From: Rheinheimera sp. 4Y26
GTDB lineage: Bacteria > Pseudomonadota > Gammaproteobacteria > Enterobacterales > Alteromonadaceae
Assembly (NCBI RefSeq): GCF_025245835.1
Contig: NZ_JAOBWS010000001.1
Location: forward strand, 620,001-684,000
Length of the DNA stretch: 64,000 nt
Reading direction: 5' to 3'
Shown here: positions 55,385 to 64,000 of the stretch, piece by piece
Layout of the letters: each line of letters starts with the position of its first letter
How positions within the stretch are numbered: the first letter of the stretch is position 1
Notes under the pieces: model-generated
Database searches by the model: none
Seen by the model: only the letters and a program-made list of their open reading frames with translations
What the model was told of the DNA's origin: nothing
Made by a program: the position numbers and the translations under genes

Positions 55385-57160
55385 TCAGAATTTAAAATCC
55401 ATCAGCAAAGGGTCGTGATCAGAAGAGCGGAATGGCGTGGGCGCGTACAGGCTCTGCTGCTGATTTTTTGATTTAAATTCAGTGTTGTAATCAAGCACGG
55501 CCGGCTCGTCGGCATTGATGTTCCAGTGCTGGAACTGTGTCAGTTGTTTGGCAAGGCTTGGGCTGGCCAGGGCGTGATCGAGACTGCCGGAGCGGCCGCG
55601 ATAAACAAAAGACCAGTGCAGGCCTTCTCCTGCCAGATGCACAAAGCCGGCTTGTTCTAAGGTTTTCACCGGATCTTCCATCCGATAGGCATTTAAATCA
55701 CCAATCACCAGCTGATGGGGTGTTTGAATGCCTGTTGGGTGAGTGGCCAGCCAGCTTGCCAGTGCTTTGGCAGCTTTTACCCGGCTTGGGTTCCAGCAGG
55801 CCTGACCATCATTCTGATCGCTGTCCGGCATCTGTTGTTTTGGGCAGCTGCCTTTGGATTTAAAGTGGTTAATACTAACGGTAAATTCAGTGCCGGATGC
55901 CGGATGGCGGAAACTTTGCGCCAGAGGCGGACGGCTACCGCGATCAAAAGGCGCATCCAGTTTCACTGCGGCTTCACCAATGGGGCTCACCACAGCCTTG
56001 CGGTAAATCATCGCCACTTTAATATCGTCGCCACCGGGTTTTACTTTAGTGCTGACAAAAGCATATTGTTCACTGCCAAGTTGCTGGTTCAGGCTCTGGA
56101 CTATGGTAGCAATGGCGCTGCCTGCGGCTTCGCCATTGTTTTCGACTTCCAGTAAGCCTATCACATCCGCATTTAATGCCGTTAAAGTGGCCAGCATTTT
56201 GGCTTGTTGCCGCTTTAACTCAGCCTCGTTGCTGGCGCCCCTTTTGGTGGGGAACTGTGGATTATTGCCGGTGCCGGTAAAAAAGTTCAGCACGTTAAAA
56301 CTGGCCAGGCGCACAGTGTCCGGCGTTTTTGCTTTGGGCGCTGTTTGTCTTGCATTGGCGCTCTGAAACTTCGGTGCCTGGCTTATCAGTAAACGGTAAC
56401 CGGCTTTGGTCTGCACCAGGTAACCTTCAACACCCTGTACTTTGTCGCCCACCCGCACTGTGTTGGTTGCGGTTAAACCGCCGGTGGGGAAGGCTATAGG
56501 TTCGGCGTTTTGTTTGTTGTTGTGATCATCAATGACAATTTCGTGCAGCTGTTGTTGCTGCTCAAAAGCGGCAGCGGTTTTGCCCGGTTGGGTTACTTCT
56601 GTTGCGACAAACAATCTTTTATCGGCCAATAACAATTCACCGTAACGCGCCAGGCCATAACTGTCGTTCACCACCAGAGGTTGTGCCAGGCTCAGCCAGT
56701 GACCTTCCAGGCTTTCCCAGTCGGATAACTGCTTAACCGGCAAGGTCAGGCTGGTTTTACGCACCGGCTGTTGTTCAGCGCAGACAATGCTGTGGCTGAT
56801 ATTGGTTAAGGCTGTCATTTGCTGCAATTCACGAACTGTGCCGGTCAGCTCGAGGACTTGTCCTTGCTGATAAAGAGCGGCCAGTTCTTTGTCGGCGATT
56901 AAAATCGCTTCAGCTGTCTGTGTTTTGTCATCGGGCTGCACACTTTGCAGCAGCAACATCGGTTGTTTGCTGTCTTGATACAAAGTACCCAGCACCACCC
57001 CCCGGGTGGTCAGGGTTTTGCCAACTAAAGGGCTTTGTGCGCCAGAGCCCTGAATGTCAGCAATGGCGGTAAATTCTTTACTGCACTTGGCAGCAAGTGG
57101 CAGCGACAATAAAGAACAACTCAGGGGCAACAGCACCCAAGCAGCAGTAGAAAAATTCAT
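55385..57160 (-). CDS. ExeM/NucH-family extracellular endonuclease (short form)
   Basis: A 591-residue paralogue of the nuclease at 22973-25498. After a signal peptide (to about 24) come an OB-fold region (about 30-280) and an endonuclease/exonuclease/phosphatase domain (about 285-590). Catalytic motifs: LASFNVLNFFTG, GLLEVENNGEA, INHFKSKGSCP, LVIGDLNAYRMEDP and RSSDHDPLL. It lacks the lamin-tail domain and the dockerin, so it should be freely secreted or periplasmic. Converges on the MAPEG gene and is monocistronic. Confidence 0.9.
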   Translation of the reverse strand: MNFSTAAWVLLPLSCSLLSLPLAAKCSKEFTAIADIQGSGAQSPLVGKTLTTRGVVLGTLYQDSKQPMLLLQSVQPDDKTQTAEAILIADKELAALYQQGQVLELTGTVRELQQMTALTNISHSIVCAEQQPVRKTSLTLPVKQLSDWESLEGHWLSLAQPLVVNDSYGLARYGELLLADKRLFVATEVTQPGKTAAAFEQQQQLHEIVIDDHNNKQNAEPIAFPTGGLTATNTVRVGDKVQGVEGYLVQTKAGYRLLISQAPKFQSANARQTAPKAKTPDTVRLASFNVLNFFTGTGNNPQFPTKRGASNEAELKRQQAKMLATLTALNADVIGLLEVENNGEAAGSAIATIVQSLNQQLGSEQYAFVSTKVKPGGDDIKVAMIYRKAVVSPIGEAAVKLDAPFDRGSRPPLAQSFRHPASGTEFTVSINHFKSKGSCPKQQMPDSDQNDGQACWNPSRVKAAKALASWLATHPTGIQTPHQLVIGDLNAYRMEDPVKTLEQAGFVHLAGEGLHWSFVYRGRSGSLDHALASPSLAKQLTQFQHWNINADEPAVLDYNTEFKSKNQQQSLYAPTPFRSSDHDPLLMDFKF

Positions 57161-57268
57161 TGGAATGTCCTGACAGAAAAACGCGTTGTGCGCCGTTAGC
57201 GGCCTAGCTTAATCAAGTTAGTCTGACAAACAAAGGGGCTTGCTTATAAAGCGCCGGATTTTAGCGAT

Positions 57269-57295
57269 AAAAAAGGCAGCCATCGGCTGCCTTTT
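57269..57295 (-). terminator. Rho-independent terminator of the methyltransferase-purD operon
   Basis: Stem AAAAGGCAGCC/GGCTGCCTTTT (3-base loop ATC) about 24 bases past the purD stop codon. Confidence 0.85.
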
Positions 57296-57318
57296 GCTTA
57301 TCACAAACAATAATGTGA

Positions 57319-58608
57319 TTATTTTTGCTGTTCGCGTGCTATGGCTCTGTAACCAATATCACGGCGGCTAAATACACCGTCCCACTGAATCTGATCAACC
57401 AGCTGGTAGGCAGCTTTTTGCGCCGCAGTCACAGTTTCACCTAAAGCAGTGGCGCATAATACCCGGCCGCCGGCGGTCAGTACCTTGCCATCCTGCAGTT
57501 TGGTACCAGCGTGAAACACTTTGGCTTCACGGCTGTCGGCTTGCGGTAAACCACTGATGACATCACCTTTACGGTAATCATCAGGGTAACCACCGGCTGC
57601 CAGCACCACACCAACTGCAGCGCGGCTGTCAAAGGCAATCTCAGTTTGGTCGAGCTTGCCTTCAACAGCGTTTTGGCACAGCTGCACTAAATCTGATTGC
57701 AGGCGCATCATAATTGGTTGAGTTTCAGGATCACCAAAACGGCAGTTAAATTCGAGCACTTTACAGGTGCCATTGGGAGCCACCATCAGGCCGGCGTATA
57801 AAAAGCCTGTATATACAGTGCCTTCAGCTGCCATGCCGTTTACTGTTGGGTAAATGACGTTTTGCATCACCCAGTCGTGCACGGCCGGCGTCACCACAGG
57901 TGCCGGAGAATAAGCACCCATACCACCGGTATTCGGGCCTTTATCAGCGTCGTCGCGGGCTTTGTGATCCTGGCTGGACGCAAAAGCCAGGGCATTTTTA
58001 CCGTCCACCATCACGATAAAAGACGCTTCTTCACCGACCAGAAACTCTTCAATCACCACGCGGCTGCCAGCATCACCAAATTTGTTGCCGGACAGCATAT
58101 CTTCAATAGCGGCAAAAGCTTCAGCTTCAGTCTGGGCAATAATTACCCCTTTGCCGGCCGCTAAACCATCGGCCTTAATGACAATTGGAGTGCCTTGCTC
58201 AGTCACATAAGCTTTGGCATCGGAGATATCGCTGAAAGTGCCATAACCGGCGGTTGGAATTTGATGGCGGGCTAAAAAGTCTTTGGCAAATGCTTTGGAA
58301 CTTTCCAGCTGTGCCGCAGCTTTGGTCGGGCCAAAAATAGCCAGACCAGCAGCGCGGAAGCTGTCCACCACTCCACGGGCCAGCGGGGCTTCAGGGCCAA
58401 CAATGGTCAGATCAATCTGTTCAGTCTGGGCGAAAGCCAATAAAGCCGGCACATCGTCCGCGGCAATAGCCACATTCTGCAGATTGTTTTCCAGCGCAGT
58501 ACCGGCATTACCTGGCGCCACAAATACCTGGCTGACTTTTGGCGACTGGGCTGCTTTCCACGCCAGAGCGTGTTCGCGGCCACCGCCGCCTATCACTAAA
58601 ACTTTCAT
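57319..58608 (-). CDS. purD: Phosphoribosylamine-glycine ligase PurD
   Basis: A 429-residue ATP-grasp enzyme, second step of purine synthesis. The start at 58608 (MKVLVIGGGGREHALAWK) fits the family. A GTG four codons upstream is less likely. The ATP-binding Lys and loops are seen in PIVIKADGLAAGKGVIIA, the metal-binding Glu residues in LEFNCRFGDPETQ, and PNTGGMGAYSP. purH and other purine genes are not adjacent. It follows the exported methyltransferase-like gene by 35 bases. Confidence 0.97.
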   Translation of the reverse strand: MKVLVIGGGGREHALAWKAAQSPKVSQVFVAPGNAGTALENNLQNVAIAADDVPALLAFAQTEQIDLTIVGPEAPLARGVVDSFRAAGLAIFGPTKAAAQLESSKAFAKDFLARHQIPTAGYGTFSDISDAKAYVTEQGTPIVIKADGLAAGKGVIIAQTEAEAFAAIEDMLSGNKFGDAGSRVVIEEFLVGEEASFIVMVDGKNALAFASSQDHKARDDADKGPNTGGMGAYSPAPVVTPAVHDWVMQNVIYPTVNGMAAEGTVYTGFLYAGLMVAPNGTCKVLEFNCRFGDPETQPIMMRLQSDLVQLCQNAVEGKLDQTEIAFDSRAAVGVVLAAGGYPDDYRKGDVISGLPQADSREAKVFHAGTKLQDGKVLTAGGRVLCATALGETVTAAQKAAYQLVDQIQWDGVFSRRDIGYRAIAREQQK

Positions 58609-58643
58609 CGATACATCCACTTAATTGGCTTAAGGTTGAAAAA

Positions 58644-59474
58644 CTATTCTGCTTTTTTACGGAATTTCAGCGTCATCCGGTCGCTTTCGCCGATGGCGAT
58701 ATATTTGGCTTTATCCTGCTCTTTCAGCGCCAGCACAGGTGGTAAAGTCCAGACACCTTTAGGATGATCCGCAGTGTCTTTTGGATTGGCGTTCACTTCA
58801 CTGGTGCCATCGAGCACAAAACCGGCTTGCTCAGCCACGCGGATCACCATGCTTTGTGGCATATAACCAGACTCAGTCCAGTCAGTGTTTAATTTGCTTT
58901 CAGGTAAACGGTGTTCAACCACACCTAACACACCACCTGGTTTTAATGCAGCATGGAAAGTTTTAAAAGCGGTGAGCAGGCTGGCTTCACCTTTATCTTT
59001 TTCATACCAGTTGTGCAGGTTACGGAAGGTCAGCACCACATCGGCAGAGCCTGCTGGCGCCACCTGATACATTTTATCCGGCGCAAAACCTGTGACTGTT
59101 ACGGCGCTATATACCGGGTCTGATGCCAGTTTTTCCAGATAAGCAGCGCGTGTTCTTTTGGCATAATCGGAGGTGGCATCGGCTGGTTGATGCGCGGCGT
59201 AATATTTGCCTTTTTCTTTTAATAAGGGCGCCAGAATTTCGGTATACCAGCCACCGCCAGGGGAAATTTCCACCACAGTGCTGTCGGCTTTCACATCAAA
59301 AAAGCTCAGGGTTTCGTATGGGTGACGGTGTACGTCGCGCGCTTTGTTCACCGCACTGCGGTTTGGGTGATTAATGGCTTCTCTTAAGGCATTGGTTGCG
59401 GCGTAACTAGGTAAGGTATTGATAGTGCAGGCGAATAATCCTGCAAGTACAACGAACTTGGTCAAAGCTTTCAT
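58644..59474 (-). CDS. Exported class I SAM-dependent methyltransferase-like protein
   Basis: A 276-residue protein with a clear signal peptide (FVVLAGLFACTINTLPSYA) followed by a Rossmann methyltransferase fold: motif I VVEISPGGGWYTEIL (Glu plus Gly-rich loop), DVVLTFRNLHNWY and the post-II motif LKPGGVLGVVEHRLP. It resembles the COG4798-type predicted methyltransferases. An exported methyltransferase is odd, because SAM is not expected in the periplasm; it may have lost catalysis or bind another ligand. The upstream gene of the purD operon. Confidence 0.8.
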   Translation of the reverse strand: MKALTKFVVLAGLFACTINTLPSYAATNALREAINHPNRSAVNKARDVHRHPYETLSFFDVKADSTVVEISPGGGWYTEILAPLLKEKGKYYAAHQPADATSDYAKRTRAAYLEKLASDPVYSAVTVTGFAPDKMYQVAPAGSADVVLTFRNLHNWYEKDKGEASLLTAFKTFHAALKPGGVLGVVEHRLPESKLNTDWTESGYMPQSMVIRVAEQAGFVLDGTSEVNANPKDTADHPKGVWTLPPVLALKEQDKAKYIAIGESDRMTLKFRKKAE

Positions 59475-59690
59475 GCGATCGATCCTTGTTATGTTGAGGA
59501 GGCGCTAGTTTAGCAAAGCTGACTCAGCTTTGCAGTGGCAAATGGACAAATTCACCTTTTGCCCCGACCAGTGAAATTTGTTTAATTTTGGATGTCTACA
59601 CATCCGAATTTTGCGCGCAGTCGTAAAATCCTTATGCTAAAATGCCGCTCTTTTTTCAGACGCTATGCTTTTTCCGGGAATTTTCATTTT

Positions 59691-60428
59691 ATGCTCGATC
59701 AAATCCGCATTGTTCTGGTTGGAACCTCACACACCGGCAATATCGGCTCTGTCGCCCGGGCGATGAAAACCATGGGGTTAAGTCAGTTATGGCTGGTATC
59801 GCCAAAAGAATTGCCCGATGGTCAGGCTTATGCCTTGTCGGCCGGCGCCAGCGAAGTGCTGGCCAACGCCAGGGTGGTGGACACTCTGGAAGAGGCCATC
59901 AGCGATTGTGGCCTGATTGTGGGTGCCAGCGCCCGTTCCCGTACTTTATCCTGGCCTATGCTGGAGCCACGCGAATGTGGCGAAAAAGCAGTGCAGGAAG
60001 CAACACAAAAGCCGGTGGCACTGGTGTTTGGCCGTGAAAACAATGGCCTGACCAACGAAGAGTTACAGCTGTGCAATTTCCATGTTTGTATTCCGGCCAA
60101 CCCTGAATACAGTTCGCTGAATTTGGCGATGGCCGTGCAAATTGTCGCTTATGAAGTGCGGGTTGCTGCACTGGCCGCCAAACCTGTGGCTTTAGAAGCC
60201 GATGAAACCCAGTATCCGACCTCAGAGCAGATGGAAAGGTTTTTTGTCCATCTGGAAGATACGCTGAACGACACCGGTTTTATTATCAAACAACACCCGG
60301 GTGTGGTGATGACCAAACTGAAACGTTTGTTTACCCGGGCCAGGCCGGAAGAAGCAGAGCTGAATATTCTGCGTGGCATTTTAACTTCGGTGCAGCGTAA
60401 GCAAAAACAACAGAGCCAGGACGAATAA
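59691..60428 (+). CDS. trmJ: tRNA (cytidine/uridine-32-2'-O-)-methyltransferase TrmJ
   Basis: A 245-residue SPOUT methyltransferase. The start at 59691 ([20 protein letters not shown]) matches TrmJ of E. coli; an upstream ATG at 59592 would add 33 residues and no homology. The knot motifs are [13 protein letters not shown] and [17 protein letters not shown]. It methylates the 2'-OH of nucleotide 32 in several tRNAs. It precedes cysE and iscR, the usual gammaproteobacterial order. Confidence 0.96.
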   Translation: MLDQIRIVLVGTSHTGNIGSVARAMKTMGLSQLWLVSPKELPDGQAYALSAGASEVLANARVVDTLEEAISDCGLIVGASARSRTLSWPMLEPRECGEKAVQEATQKPVALVFGRENNGLTNEELQLCNFHVCIPANPEYSSLNLAMAVQIVAYEVRVAALAAKPVALEADETQYPTSEQMERFFVHLEDTLNDTGFIIKQHPGVVMTKLKRLFTRARPEEAELNILRGILTSVQRKQKQQSQDE

Positions 60429-60451
60429 GCCAGAGCGGCAAAGGATAATCC

Positions 60452-61261
60452 ATGTTTGCAGGTATCAAAGAAGATATTAAAAGTGTGTTTGACCGCGACC
60501 CGGCGGCGCGCAGTTTTTTTGAAGTGCTGACCAATTATCCGGGGCTGCACGCCATCTGGTGGCACCGGATGAACCACAAACTGTGGCAAGCCGGCTGGAA
60601 ATGGCTGGCCCGGTTTTTAAGCACCATAGCCCGTTGGCTCACCGGGGTTGAGATTCACCCGGGCGCGAAAATTGGCCGGCGTTTTTTTATCGACCATGGC
60701 ATGGGCGTGGTGATAGGTGAAACCGCCGAAATTGGTGATGACGTGACTTTGTACCATGGAGTGACTTTGGGCGGCACCAGTTGGAATCCGGGTAAACGTC
60801 ACCCCACTTTAGGTAACAATGTGGTGATAGGCGCCGGCGCAAAGGTGTTAGGTCCCTTGTATGTCGGTGAAAACGCCCGTATTGGTTCCAACGCTGTGGT
60901 GGTGAAAGACGTACCACCGGGCGCCACAGTGGTGGGCATTCCTGGCCGTATTGTAGCCAAACAGGATTCAGCGGTATCTGAGCAGAGGCAGAATCTGGCG
61001 AAAAAGTTTGGTTTTGATGCTTATGCAGTGGCCAGCGATAACCCGGATCCTGTTGCTAATGCCATAGGCCGCATGCTGGACCATATTCATTGCCTCGACA
61101 ACAAAGTGGCCGAACTTTGTAAGAGTGTCAATGACTTAGGTGGCAATGTTTGTGACGCCGTACCCAGCATGGATATTGGCGATGAAGCCTTTTTAGCCGC
61201 CGAACGTGAAGCGGCCGAGCAACGCAAAAAGGCGCATGAAGAGTTTGATCCGACGATTTAG
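60452..61261 (+). CDS. cysE: Serine O-acetyltransferase CysE
   Basis: A 269-residue hexapeptide-repeat acetyltransferase that makes O-acetylserine for cysteine synthesis. The left-handed beta-helix runs through [52 protein letters not shown] and [18 protein letters not shown]. The active-site His is in FIDHGMG. It is placed beside the isc operon, which draws sulfur from cysteine. A long C-terminal tail after about residue 190 is unlike the short E. coli end. Confidence 0.92.
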   Translation: MFAGIKEDIKSVFDRDPAARSFFEVLTNYPGLHAIWWHRMNHKLWQAGWKWLARFLSTIARWLTGVEIHPGAKIGRRFFIDHGMGVVIGETAEIGDDVTLYHGVTLGGTSWNPGKRHPTLGNNVVIGAGAKVLGPLYVGENARIGSNAVVVKDVPPGATVVGIPGRIVAKQDSAVSEQRQNLAKKFGFDAYAVASDNPDPVANAIGRMLDHIHCLDNKVAELCKSVNDLGGNVCDAVPSMDIGDEAFLAAEREAAEQRKKAHEEFDPTI

Positions 61262-61297
61262 CATCAGCTGAGATTTATATCCGGCGCCATGACCATA

Positions 61298-61347
61298 ATA
61301 GTTGACTGTTTTAGTAGGTTTTATACTTGACTAAATCAGTCAGGAAT
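61298..61347 (+). promoter_or_regulatory. Two adjacent IscR type 1 boxes upstream of iscR
   Basis: Box 1 (61298-61322) and box 2 (61323-61347) are directly abutting 25-base sites. Box 2 matches the published type 1 consensus (ATASYYGACT-WWWW-AGTCRRSTAT) at all but one position by eye; box 1 is weaker in its right half. Apo-to-holo IscR repression of isc would act here. Confidence 0.85.
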
Positions 61348-61354
61348 GTACAAT
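61327..61354 (+). promoter_or_regulatory. Probable sigma-70 promoter of the isc operon
   Basis: TTGACT (61327-61332) and TACAAT (61349-61354) are 16 bases apart and lie within and just past the second IscR box, so IscR binding would block polymerase. Confidence 0.7.
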
Positions 61355-61391
61355 TTGCGCCATTCTCAGGTCAAAGCAAAATGGGGTCAGG

Positions 61392-61874
61392 ATGAGGTTA
61401 ACATCGAAAGGGCGTTATGCCGTGACTGCAATGCTGGATGTGGCTTTACATACCAGTTCAGGTCCGGTGCCGCTGGCAGATATTTCTGCCCGGCAGGAAA
61501 TTTCGTTGTCTTATCTTGAACAATTATTTGCCCGTTTGCGTAAACAAGGTTTAGTCAGCAGTGTGCGTGGCCCTGGTGGCGGTTATCAGCTGGGTAAACC
61601 GGCCGCTGAAATTTCAGTGTCTGAAGTGATCAGCGCCGTAGATGAGTCGGTCGACGCCACCCGTTGTCAGGGCAAATCTGATTGTCAGGGCGGCGCCAAG
61701 TGCCTGACCCATACCTTGTGGAGTGACTTAAGTCACCGGATTGAAGATTTTCTGACCCAAATTACTTTGGGTGAATTGGTCAGCCAGAATGAAATTCAGA
61801 GCGTGGCCAAGCGGCAGGACAGCCGCCTGTTAAAGAACCCTGAAACTGAAATTGAAGTCAGCTGCCAGTTGTAA
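61392..61874 (+). CDS. iscR: Fe-S cluster regulator IscR
   Basis: A 160-residue Rrf2-family regulator. The winged helix is [20 protein letters not shown] through [12 protein letters not shown]. The cluster ligands are present as Cys-x5-Cys-x5-Cys ([13 protein letters not shown]) and the following His. Holo-IscR represses the isc operon when Fe-S supply is adequate. First gene of iscRSUA-hscB. Confidence 0.98.
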   Translation: MRLTSKGRYAVTAMLDVALHTSSGPVPLADISARQEISLSYLEQLFARLRKQGLVSSVRGPGGGYQLGKPAAEISVSEVISAVDESVDATRCQGKSDCQGGAKCLTHTLWSDLSHRIEDFLTQITLGELVSQNEIQSVAKRQDSRLLKNPETEIEVSCQL

Positions 61875-61892
61875 CAGCAGACGGAGCCCAAG

Positions 61893-63107
61893 ATGAAGTT
61901 ACCTATTTATTTAGATTACGCCGCAACAACCCCGGTTGACCCTCGTGTTGCAGAAAAAATGATGCAGTACCTGACGATGGACGGCGACTTTGGTAATCCG
62001 GCCTCACGTTCACACCGTTTTGGCTGGCAGGCGGAAGAGGCAGTTGAAATTGCCCGCAGCCATATTGCAGAGCTGGTGAACGCCGACCCGCGGGAAATTG
62101 TGTTCACCTCAGGCGCAACTGAATCGAACAACCTGGCCATTAAAGGTGCAGCGCAGTTTTACCATAAAAAAGGTAAACATCTGATCACCTGCAAAACCGA
62201 ACATAAAGCCGTGCTGGACACCATGCGCGCTTTAGAGCGTGAAGGTTATGAAGTAACTTATTTAGATGTGGAAAGTAACGGTCTGGTCGACCTTGCCAAG
62301 TTGGAAGCCGCGATGCGCCCTGACACCACAGTGGTCAGCATTATGATGGTCAATAACGAAACCGGCGTAGTGCAGGATGTGGCTGCCATCGGTGAGTTGT
62401 GCCGTGCCAAAGGCATTATTTTCCATGTGGACGCAGCTCAGGCTGCAGGTAAAGTTGAGATTGACCTGCAAACATTAAAAATTGATTTAATGTCGTTTTC
62501 TGCCCACAAAATTTATGGCCCTAAAGGTATTGGTGCTTTATATGTGCGCCGTAAACCGCGTATTCGTTTAGAAGCCCAAACGCACGGTGGTGGCCATGAA
62601 CGTGGTATGCGTTCAGGCACTTTACCAACCCACCAGATCGTCGGTATGGGTGAAGCTTTCCGTATTGCCAAACTGGAAATGGCTGCGGAAAACGAGCGTT
62701 TTGCCAAGCTGCGTCAGCGGCTGTGGGACGGTATTCAGGACATTGAACAAGTGTTTTTAAATGGTGATGCCACGCACCGTGTACCTGGCATTACCAATAT
62801 CAGCTTTAACTATGTGGAAGGTGAATCGCTGATTATGGCGCTGAAAGACATTGCGGTGTCGTCAGGTTCAGCCTGTACTTCAGCCAGTCTGGAGCCTTCT
62901 TATGTGCTGCGCGCTTTAGGTTTAAGCGACGAGCTGGCACACAGCTCAATCCGTTTTAGCATTGGCCGTTTTACCACTGAAGAACAGATTGATCACACCA
63001 TTAAAATTGTGCACGAAGCCATTGAAAAACTCCGTGCCATGTCGCCGCTGTGGGATATGTACAAAGACGGCATTGATTTAAACACAGTGGCCTGGGTGGC
63101 ACACTGA
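61893..63107 (+). CDS. iscS: Cysteine desulfurase IscS
   Basis: A 404-residue PLP enzyme that takes sulfur from cysteine for Fe-S clusters and tRNA thiolation. Conserved parts: [32 protein letters not shown], the PLP Lys in [12 protein letters not shown], and the active Cys in [14 protein letters not shown]. It follows iscR by 18 bases and uses the expected cofactor and persulfide residues. Confidence 0.98.
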   Translation: MKLPIYLDYAATTPVDPRVAEKMMQYLTMDGDFGNPASRSHRFGWQAEEAVEIARSHIAELVNADPREIVFTSGATESNNLAIKGAAQFYHKKGKHLITCKTEHKAVLDTMRALEREGYEVTYLDVESNGLVDLAKLEAAMRPDTTVVSIMMVNNETGVVQDVAAIGELCRAKGIIFHVDAAQAAGKVEIDLQTLKIDLMSFSAHKIYGPKGIGALYVRRKPRIRLEAQTHGGGHERGMRSGTLPTHQIVGMGEAFRIAKLEMAAENERFAKLRQRLWDGIQDIEQVFLNGDATHRVPGITNISFNYVEGESLIMALKDIAVSSGSACTSASLEPSYVLRALGLSDELAHSSIRFSIGRFTTEEQIDHTIKIVHEAIEKLRAMSPLWDMYKDGIDLNTVAWVAH

Positions 63108-63177
63108 TCCGCAGCTATAGCAGCTGCGTTCACCGGCAAGCAATTGCAGGTTATCCGGATTAATGAGGTAAAGTACC

Positions 63178-63561
63178 ATGGCATACAGCGAAAAAGTCAT
63201 AGATCACTACGAAAACCCACGTAACGTTGGCGCCTTTGCCAAAGACGACCCGACAGTGGCCACCGGTATGGTTGGCGCTCCTGCTTGTGGTGACGTGATG
63301 AAACTGCAAATCAAAGTGAACGAGCAGGGCATTATTGAAGATGCCAAGTTCAAAACTTATGGTTGTGGCAGCGCCATCGCATCCAGCTCGCTGGTGACCG
63401 AGTGGGTCAAAGGCAAAAGCCTGGACGAAGCGGCACAAATCAAAAACACCGACATAGCGCAGGAACTGGCGTTACCGCCGGTTAAAATTCACTGCTCTAT
63501 TCTGGCTGAAGATGCCATTAAAGCAGCCATTGCTGATTATAAAACCCGGCACGGGAGCTAA
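63178..63561 (+). CDS. iscU: Fe-S scaffold protein IscU
   Basis: A 127-residue scaffold. Ligand Cys residues in ACGDVMKLQ, YGCGSAIASSSL and IHCSILAED, and the HscA-recognition motif LPPVK, are all intact. GAGGTAAAG precedes the ATG. Confidence 0.98.
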   Translation: MAYSEKVIDHYENPRNVGAFAKDDPTVATGMVGAPACGDVMKLQIKVNEQGIIEDAKFKTYGCGSAIASSSLVTEWVKGKSLDEAAQIKNTDIAQELALPPVKIHCSILAEDAIKAAIADYKTRHGS

Positions 63562-63567
63562 GTTGTT

Positions 63568-63891
63568 ATGGCAATTTCAATGACGGCAGCAGCAGCAGAA
63601 CGTGTTCGCAGTTTTTTAGCGAACCGCGGCAAAGGTCTGGGTTTGCGGGTAGGTGTAAAAACCACCGGCTGCTCTGGTCTGGCTTATGTGCTGGAATTTG
63701 TTGACGAGCTGAATGACGACGATCAGGTGTTTGAACAGGACGATCTGAAACTGATCGTTGATGGCAAAAGCCTGGTCTATATCGATGGCACCCAGCTTGA
63801 TTTTGTCAAAGAAGGCCTGAACGAAGGGTTTCAGTTTAATAACCCAAACGTCAACGGCGAATGTGGTTGTGGCGAAAGTTTCACAGTATAA
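63568..63891 (+). CDS. iscA: A-type Fe-S carrier IscA
   Basis: A 107-residue protein with the three Cys ligands: [12 protein letters not shown] near residue 35 and the C-terminal GECGCGESF. It starts 6 bases after iscU, with GGAG inside the end of iscU. Confidence 0.98.
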   Translation: MAISMTAAAAERVRSFLANRGKGLGLRVGVKTTGCSGLAYVLEFVDELNDDDQVFEQDDLKLIVDGKSLVYIDGTQLDFVKEGLNEGFQFNNPNVNGECGCGESFTV

Positions 63892-63903
63892 GCTGGCGGT
63901 CTG

Positions 63904-64000
63904 ATGAATTATTTCCAGCTGTTTCAGGTGCCTGCTCAGTTTGATCTTGATTTAACTGAGCTGGGCACCCGCTATTTAGAACTGCAACGGAATTTTCATC
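63904..64000 (+). CDS. hscB: Co-chaperone HscB, N-terminal fragment (cut by window end)
   Basis: The first 32 codons of a J-domain protein (MNYFQLFQVPAQFDLDLTEL ... LQRNFH) match the start of HscB, which hands IscU to HscA. The HPD motif should follow just past the edge. The window ends inside the gene. It starts 12 bases after iscA. Confidence 0.9.
   Translation, partial: MNYFQLFQVPAQFDLDLTELGTRYLELQRNFH

Overview
The window is a gene-dense chromosomal segment of a gammaproteobacterium, most likely an Alteromonadales/Chromatiales-type aquatic bacterium close to Rheinheimera. The genus is inferred only from protein resemblance and gene order. Supporting signs are the rpsU-yqeY-dnaG-rpoD operon, trmJ-cysE-iscRSUA-hscB, pabA near astC-astA-astD followed by a DUF3802-type gene, E. 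coli-like RapA, RluA, SpeD, AstA and RpoD, and several surface-sorting signals (PEP-CTERM-like, GlyGly-CTERM-like). No prophage, insertion sequence, integron, CRISPR array or rRNA was seen. One tRNA is present, tRNA-Ile2 with anticodon CAU.

Layout. 1-6.6 kb: 3' end of a chemoreceptor, a DUF3530 exported protein, an OprF/OmpA-type porin, rluA and rapA. 6.8-13.4 kb: a PIN-PhoH ATPase, then two overlapping membrane sensor genes whose signalling domains are eroded, then a transglutaminase-like protein and a GlyGly-CTERM surface protein on the opposite strand. 13.5-18.4 kb: a second RluA-type pseudouridine synthase, a membrane TPR protein with what looks like a dead GGDEF domain, a D-2-hydroxyacid dehydrogenase and an orphan periplasmic binding protein. 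18.4-22.0 kb: a compact operon of a GGDEF-EAL protein, a DUF3034 protein and a truncated-globin lipoprotein. 22.3-25.5 kb: a large extracellular nuclease with a C-terminal dockerin, followed by a cohesin-like protein with a membrane-sorting tail. 25.8-30.4 kb: a patatin-type Vd autotransporter, glpK, and an unfamiliar TOPRIM-like protein overlapping glpK. 30.5-38.6 kb: a DUF533 protein, a 2OG-Fe(II) oxygenase, a TetR regulator with an RND efflux pair, and a second orphan binding protein. 38.9-46.8 kb: tRNA-Ile2, the macromolecular synthesis operon, tsaD, pabA and an HDOD protein. 47-53.9 kb: arginine succinyltransferase pathway genes, DUF3802, yhfA, speD and prkB. 54-59.5 kb: a beta-propeller protein, a MAPEG protein, a second ExeM/NucH nuclease, purD and an exported methyltransferase-like protein. 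59.6-64 kb: trmJ, cysE and the isc operon, cut within hscB.

How the parts work together. Housekeeping blocks cover transcription and replication initiation (rpsU, dnaG, rpoD, rapA), tRNA/rRNA modification (rluA, tsaD, trmJ), Fe-S assembly with cysteine supply (cysE, isc), and arginine catabolism (ast). The accessory layer is mostly envelope biology: a putative nuclease-on-a-tether (dockerin/cohesin), sorted surface proteins, an esterase autotransporter, efflux, and several sensory proteins. The best candidates for undescribed biology are the cohesin-dockerin nuclease pair, the lone TOPRIM protein fused translationally to glpK, the eroded sensor pair, and the c-di-GMP/DUF3034/globin operon. 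Two short tandem repeats that straddle stop codons and place stops in all three frames are also unusual.
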